A stretch of 9,492 nt of DNA from Aquirhabdus sp. (GTDB lineage Bacteria; Pseudomonadota; Gammaproteobacteria; Pseudomonadales; Moraxellaceae), in contig JASLFQ010000301.1 in NCBI GenBank assembly GCA_030150595.1, forward strand, positions 1-9,492. The letters run 5' to 3'. The notes beneath the pieces are model-generated. The model saw only the letters and a program-made list of their open reading frames with translations, searched no databases and was not told the DNA's origin. How positions within the stretch are numbered: the stretch's first letter is position 1; each line of letters begins with the position of its first letter. A program made the position numbers and the translations under genes. Positions 5,201-9,492 of this stretch are shown here, piece after piece.

Positions 5201-8200
5201 TTAATGGACAGTAGGTGTTTGCAATGAATCAGATTCTTCATCGTTAGCCACAGAGTGGTTCGAAGCCAAGAGCATATACATGGCTGGCACCACAAACAGC
5301 GTGAATAGACTGCCGATGGATAAACCTGTAAAAATCACCAGTCCCATCGCAAAGCGTCCCGCTGCTCCTGCACCTGACGCAATAACCAAAGGAATCACGC
5401 CGAAGACCATTGCTGCGGTTGTCATCAGGATTGGACGTAAGCGCTGATGGGTCGCTGCCATAATGGCTTCGAGCTTGGTTTTGCCCAAACTCCGTTCATG
5501 ATTAGCGACTTCGACAATCAGAATCCCATGCTTACTGATCAGACCAGCCAGTGTAAACAGACCGACCTTGGTATAGATGTTGACTGATGTGAAGCCCCAA
5601 AAAATAAAGATCATTGCACCAAATAATGCCAAAGGCACTGACATTAGAATAATGACGGGATCGCGGAAGCTATTAAATAATGCAGCCAAAACCAAAAAGA
5701 CAATCACGATGGCAAATGCGAAGGTTGCAGCAAAACCGCCTGACTCTTGCATGAACTGACGCGATGATCCTGCGTAATCCACGTTATAGCCAGTCGGTGC
5801 CACTTGCTTGACCGTATCACGCAGCATTTGTAGCAAATCACCCTGAGAGCCTGCACCTACACCCATGATTGTCGCCGAATTTTGTTGCTGGAAGCGTGAG
5901 ATGGCTTCTGGCACGACTTCGTGCTTAATCGAGGCAATGGTTCTGACCTGAATCAAATTGCCGCTTGGTGTTTTGATGTAATAGTCCAGAATCTGATCGG
6001 GATTTAAGCGATCTTTTTGCAAGACCTGTGGCATCACTTTGTATGAGCGCCCATCAATCGAGAAATAATTGACATAGCCGCCACCCAAAGCTGCGCTCAA
6101 GGCATTGCCAACATCCTGCTGAGTCATGCCAAGAGCAGCAATTTTATTACGATCTAGAACGAGAGATGCTTGTGGTGCATCAAACTTCAGGTCGGTATCG
6201 ACAAAGTAGAATTTACCCGAAGCTTTCACTTTATCCATGACCTGTTGGGTGACGGTATTTAATCTGTCAAATGATTCCGTGGTATTGATGACGAATTGAA
6301 TAGGTAGCCCAGAAGAACCTGGCAACGGTGGGAATTGGAACGCAGCAACGCGTGCACCAGCGATCTTGTTCCAGCGTTGCTGTAAGTCTTGTTGGATTTC
6401 ATGCGCGCTACGTGTGCGTTGATCCCAAGGCTTAAGAAGAACCCCACCAATCCCTTGACTGATGACTGGCACACCAGTGATTTGGAACATCTGAGCGTAT
6501 TCAGGTGTGTCCTTGGCGGTTTTATAAACTTGATTGGCATAAGTTTGCATTTGGTCTGACGTCGCAGTTGGTGATCCAACTACCTGCGACAGAACGAGAC
6601 CCTGATCTTCTTCAGGCGCTAATTCCTGTTGCGACATCGTGAACATCACAACCAACAAGGTCAACATGATTGCACCCATCAGAATCAGGACTGGCCAAGT
6701 CTTAAGCATACTAGCCAAAAGTCGCTGATAGCCATCACGGACTGAATCAAACACTCGGTTAATGGCAACAACAAATTTTCCTTCGTCCTGATGCGGATCA
6801 AAAAACTTACCGCACATGACTGGAGAGAGTGTTAGCGCAACAATCCCCGATACCGTGACTGAGGCGGCAAGTGTAAAGGCGAATTCACTGAACAGTGCGC
6901 CCGTAAGTCCACCTTGAAAGCCAATCGGGACGTAGACTGCGACGAGGACTACAGTCATAGCCAAAATCGGTCCACCCAGCTCACGTGCGGCAATGATTGC
7001 CGCATCAACTGGTTTCATGCCCGCCTGCATATGACGGTCGACGTTTTCTACCACGATAATGGCATCATCCACCACTAGACCAATTGCCAGCACCATCGCT
7101 AGCAAAGTTAAAAGATTGATCGAGTACCCCAACATCAGCATGATGAAGAACGTCCCGATCAAAGAAAGTGGCATCGCAATGACTGGTACCAGCACGGCGC
7201 GGAAACTGCCTAAGAAAAGGAAAATGACCACAGTCACGATCACGAGTGCTTCGACCAGCGTCTTGACCACTTCATCAATTGAAGAGTTAATGAAGTCGGT
7301 TGAGTCGTATACGATTTCTCCCCTCAAGCCTTGTGGCAGTTGCGAATGAATTTCTGGGAAAGCCTCTCGTACATGGTTTGCCACACTAAGGATATTCGCT
7401 TCTGGCGCGATTTTGATCCCGATAAATACCGAGCGCACGCCGCCGAAGGCGACATTAAAGTCATAGTTTTCTGACCCCAGCGTCACATTGGCAATGTCCT
7501 GCAGACGCACAATGGCATCACCATTTTGCTTGACCACAAGCTGTTTGAACTCATCGACGCTGTGCAAATCAGTTTTGGCGGTCAGAGGAATAGTGACCAT
7601 TTGGCCTTTGGTGACACCGAGAGGTGCTAAAAGATTATTGCTAGCTAAGGCAGTATTGACATCGGCAGCAGTAATGCCATAGGCCGCCATCTTGTTGACA
7701 TCAAGCCAAGCACGAAGTGCAAATTGACGCGCACCCAGAATCTCCGCAGTTTGCACGCCTGGGATTGAGTCGAGTTTGGGTTTAACCACACGAATTAGGT
7801 AATCCGTCACATTATTCGTTGGCAGAGTATCGCTATAGAACCCCATGTACATGGCATCGACGGTCTGTCCAGTTTGTACAGTGAGCACTGGCGTTTGCGC
7901 TTGTGGCGGCAATTGGTTTTTGACTGAATTAACCTGAGTATTGATCTCAGTCAATGCTCGATTGGCATCGTAGTTCAGGCGCAAAGTAGCGGTGATCGTC
8001 GATACGCCGCTACTACTTGACGATGACAAATAATCGATCCCTTGTGCCTGAGCAATCGCGGCTTCCATTGGCTGGGTAATAAAACCCGCTACCGTCTGCG
8101 CGTCGGCTCCATAATAGGTGGTCGAAATCGTGACTGTGGCATTTTGCGTTTGCGGATACTGGTTGATCGGCAAACTAAACATCGAACGAAGCCCTAGAAT

Positions 8201-8266
8201 CAGGATCAGTAAGCTGACCGTCGCAGCAAGCACGGGTCGTCGAATAAAGATATCGGTAAATTTCAT
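5201..8266 (-). CDS. RND multidrug efflux permease, HAE1/AcrB family
   Basis: A 1021-residue inner-membrane proton/drug antiporter of the resistance-nodulation-division superfamily. It begins MKFTDIFIRRPVLA, followed by TM1 (about 13-30), a large periplasmic loop (about 35-330), a TM2-TM6 block (about 335-490), TM7 (about 523-545), a second periplasmic loop (about 550-840) and TM8-TM12 (about 845-1000). The proton-relay residues are present: the Asp pair D400-D401 in TM4 (AIGLVVDDAII) and K912 in TM10 (LISKHGILIVE), equivalent to the AcrB D407/D408/K940 triad. The length matches short AcrB relatives and the frame is intact, so the pump should be functional. It is translationally coupled to the upstream fusion-protein gene and followed by a terminator, with no outer-membrane factor gene after it. 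The gene order and lengths resemble two-gene Pseudomonas pumps such as MexJK and MexVW. Substrates cannot be read from the sequence, so I give no symbol. Confidence 0.95.
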   Translation of the reverse strand: MKFTDIFIRRPVLAATVSLLILILGLRSMFSLPINQYPQTQNATVTISTTYYGADAQTVAGFITQPMEAAIAQAQGIDYLSSSSSSGVSTITATLRLNYDANRALTEINTQVNSVKNQLPPQAQTPVLTVQTGQTVDAMYMGFYSDTLPTNNVTDYLIRVVKPKLDSIPGVQTAEILGARQFALRAWLDVNKMAAYGITAADVNTALASNNLLAPLGVTKGQMVTIPLTAKTDLHSVDEFKQLVVKQNGDAIVRLQDIANVTLGSENYDFNVAFGGVRSVFIGIKIAPEANILSVANHVREAFPEIHSQLPQGLRGEIVYDSTDFINSSIDEVVKTLVEALVIVTVVIFLFLGSFRAVLVPVIAMPLSLIGTFFIMLMLGYSINLLTLLAMVLAIGLVVDDAIIVVENVDRHMQAGMKPVDAAIIAARELGGPILAMTVVLVAVYVPIGFQGGLTGALFSEFAFTLAASVTVSGIVALTLSPVMCGKFFDPHQDEGKFVVAINRVFDSVRDGYQRLLASMLKTWPVLILMGAIMLTLLVVMFTMSQQELAPEEDQGLVLSQVVGSPTATSDQMQTYANQVYKTAKDTPEYAQMFQITGVPVISQGIGGVLLKPWDQRTRSAHEIQQDLQQRWNKIAGARVAAFQFPPLPGSSGLPIQFVINTTESFDRLNTVTQQVMDKVKASGKFYFVDTDLKFDAPQASLVLDRNKIAALGMTQQDVGNALSAALGGGYVNYFSIDGRSYKVMPQVLQKDRLNPDQILDYYIKTPSGNLIQVRTIASIKHEVVPEAISRFQQQNSATIMGVGAGSQGDLLQMLRDTVKQVAPTGYNVDYAGSSRQFMQESGGFAATFAFAIVIVFLVLAALFNSFRDPVIILMSVPLALFGAMIFIFWGFTSVNIYTKVGLFTLAGLISKHGILIVEVANHERSLGKTKLEAIMAATHQRLRPILMTTAAMVFGVIPLVIASGAGAAGRFAMGLVIFTGLSIGSLFTLFVVPAMYMLLASNHSVANDEESDSLQTPTVH

Positions 8267-8273
8267 GGCGATA

Positions 8274-8277
8274 CCTC
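8274..8277 (-). promoter_or_regulatory. Ribosome binding site of the permease gene overlapping the upstream stop codon
   Basis: GAGG on the minus strand shares two bases with the TGA stop (8276-8278) of the fusion-protein gene and lies seven bases before the permease ATG. This points to translational coupling and matched production of the two subunits. Confidence 0.7.
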
Positions 8278-9418
8278 AGTGCTCTTGTGGGGTCGGATTT
8301 TGGTCATTGGCTGGTTGCACTGAGTTATCTATAACCACAGGCGAGCCATTTTTCAGCTTGATCTGACCGCTGGTAATGATCTGTTGACCTTCTTTAATAC
8401 CACTTAAGATCGCGACCTGATCACCACGGGTTTCACCAGTCATAATCAACACTTGTTGGGCTTCCAATCCTTGTGCAGGCTGGAGATTACCTTTATCGTC
8501 TTTCTTGGCTTGTGCCTTCTGAATCACGAAGACCGTCGAACCATACGGATTATAGGTAATGACGGTTTGCGGTAAGGTCAGATAATTTTGGACTTGGCCT
8601 GCATCAACAGTGACATTGGTAAACATACCTGGCAGAAGCTCACGTTTGCTATTTGCAATGGTTGCCTCAACTTGCACATTGCGTGAGGCAGGGTCAATTT
8701 TTGGATTGATCGCCGTTATCGTGCCGTGGAAAACTTTGTCTGGGAATGCATCACTGGTGAGATTAACTTGCTGTCCAGTGGAGACTTGTCCAATCTGACG
8801 CTGTGGCAAGTAGAAATCAACATGAATTGGATCAATAGTTTGCAAAGTAACGATTTTGTCACCAGGATTAAGATACTGACCAGGGTTAATGGAAGCAATG
8901 CCTAAGCGACCAGCAAATGGCGCACGAATGGTTTTCTTAGCGACAATTGCTGCTTGTTGATCGACCAACGCCATTTTGTTTTTCAGATCGGCTTTATCGT
9001 TATCTAATTGCGCTTGACTAATGGCTTGCACGGCAAACTGCGCCTGATCGCGTTTGAGTACGGTTGTAGCAAGATCTACGGCAGTTTGCAGTGCTTTGAG
9101 CTGAGCCATGTCCGAATCTGCATTCAGTTGGACTAACACGCTGCCAGCCTCAACATCATCTCCCGATTTAAACTTGACCTCACGCACAAGACCTGAAATC
9201 TCACTACTAAGATCAACACCATGCACGGCGACTAAGGTGCCAACTGAGTTCAGTTGGGGCTGCCAACTGGCTCTTTGTGCGGTGATGGCAGTGACGACAG
9301 AAGGGCTTGGTTTGGGCATGCCCGCCATCATTTTTTTGATGTGTAGTGCAAAACCGCCAGCCAGTAATACGATGAGCAGTACAATGCATCCCAGCATGAT
9401 TAGCATTCGTTTAGTCAT
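8276..9418 (-). CDS. RND efflux periplasmic adaptor (membrane fusion protein)
   Basis: A 380-residue adaptor of the HlyD/AcrA type that links the permease to an outer-membrane channel. It is anchored by one N-terminal hydrophobic helix (about 5-27); the only nearby cysteine (C11) is mid-helix and not in a lipobox, so it is not a lipoprotein as AcrA is. The first half-lipoyl domain is at about 66-100 (EISGLVREV, SGDDVEAGSVLVQL), followed by a short alpha-hairpin (about 102-160). The second lipoyl half at about 162-195 has the diagnostic IRAPFAGRLG and NPGQYLNPGD. A beta-barrel (about 196-270, with LLPGMF at 261-266) and a membrane-proximal domain (about 271-357) complete the order. The gene is nine bases upstream of the permease ATG. 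The start at 9418 has only a weak GAGAG site and is placed by the positively charged N-terminus (MTKR) ahead of the anchor. The C-terminal 15 residues are Asn/Gln/Pro-rich and likely disordered. Confidence 0.93.
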   Translation of the reverse strand: MTKRMLIMLGCIVLLIVLLAGGFALHIKKMMAGMPKPSPSVVTAITAQRASWQPQLNSVGTLVAVHGVDLSSEISGLVREVKFKSGDDVEAGSVLVQLNADSDMAQLKALQTAVDLATTVLKRDQAQFAVQAISQAQLDNDKADLKNKMALVDQQAAIVAKKTIRAPFAGRLGIASINPGQYLNPGDKIVTLQTIDPIHVDFYLPQRQIGQVSTGQQVNLTSDAFPDKVFHGTITAINPKIDPASRNVQVEATIANSKRELLPGMFTNVTVDAGQVQNYLTLPQTVITYNPYGSTVFVIQKAQAKKDDKGNLQPAQGLEAQQVLIMTGETRGDQVAILSGIKEGQQIITSGQIKLKNGSPVVIDNSVQPANDQNPTPQEH

Positions 9419-9492
9419 AATTTTCTCTCAAACAATTTGGTTGTCACAATCAGGCTTTGATATGAGGTGCTGCATGGGGGTATTTAATCAAT
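9419..9492 (-). other. Leader region upstream of the efflux operon
   Basis: These 74 bp precede the adaptor ATG and contain no gene. I find no convincing paired -35/-10 boxes. A short dyad TTGTCACAA (9441-9449) is present but is too small to call an operator. The operon promoter, or a further upstream gene, may lie outside the window. Confidence 0.3.

Noticed and set aside
6259..6579. 106-codon frame inside the permease gene as an overlapping gene
   Set aside because: It is a shifted-frame shadow of a long, intact RND permease with conserved motifs, and has no independent start signals.
9441..9449. TTGTCACAA dyad upstream of the efflux operon as an operator
   Set aside because: Only 4+4 bp of symmetry with no extension, and no promoter placed relative to it; expected by chance.

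Overview
The window looks like chromosomal DNA of a gammaproteobacterium of the Moraxellaceae, most likely Acinetobacter. The grounds are moderate A+T content, Acinetobacter-like protein sequences, and a FabR/DesT-type repressor divergent from a flavin reductase of the acyl-desaturase type. This is judged from memory of families, without a search. Every stretch reads as ordinary core or near-core genes; I see no insertion sequence, integrase, tRNA, rRNA or CRISPR array.

Left region (1-1660): a ferredoxin/flavodoxin-type reductase runs leftwards off the window, and a TetR-family FabR/DesT-like repressor runs rightwards. The 126 bp between them holds two face-to-face promoters. Their -35 boxes are the two arms of one 17-bp palindrome, and two CAAGTG-centred dyads lie exactly 30 bp apart on the reductase side. 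The likely logic is that the repressor senses acyl chains and controls both itself and the electron supply to a fatty-acid desaturase presumed to lie just outside the window.

Middle region (1669-4965, minus strand): a small exported helical-repeat protein, then a DUF1800 protein with a Sec-type signal and a DUF1501 protein with a Tat-type signal. DUF1800 and DUF1501 form a tight two-gene unit whose biochemical role is unknown. Its end converges on fabR with only 8 bp between the stop codons.

Right region (5149-9492, minus strand): a two-gene RND efflux operon (membrane fusion protein, then HAE1-type permease, translationally coupled). It ends in a strong intrinsic terminator and carries no outer-membrane channel gene on its downstream side, so the pump probably borrows a channel encoded elsewhere.

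I see no clearly new multi-gene system. The most worthwhile leads are the interlocked divergent operator region, the DUF1800/DUF1501 pair, and the three-repeat small periplasmic protein. No gene-free stretch exceeds 300 bp; the longest, 4966-5200, holds the terminator and a possible promoter/hairpin.
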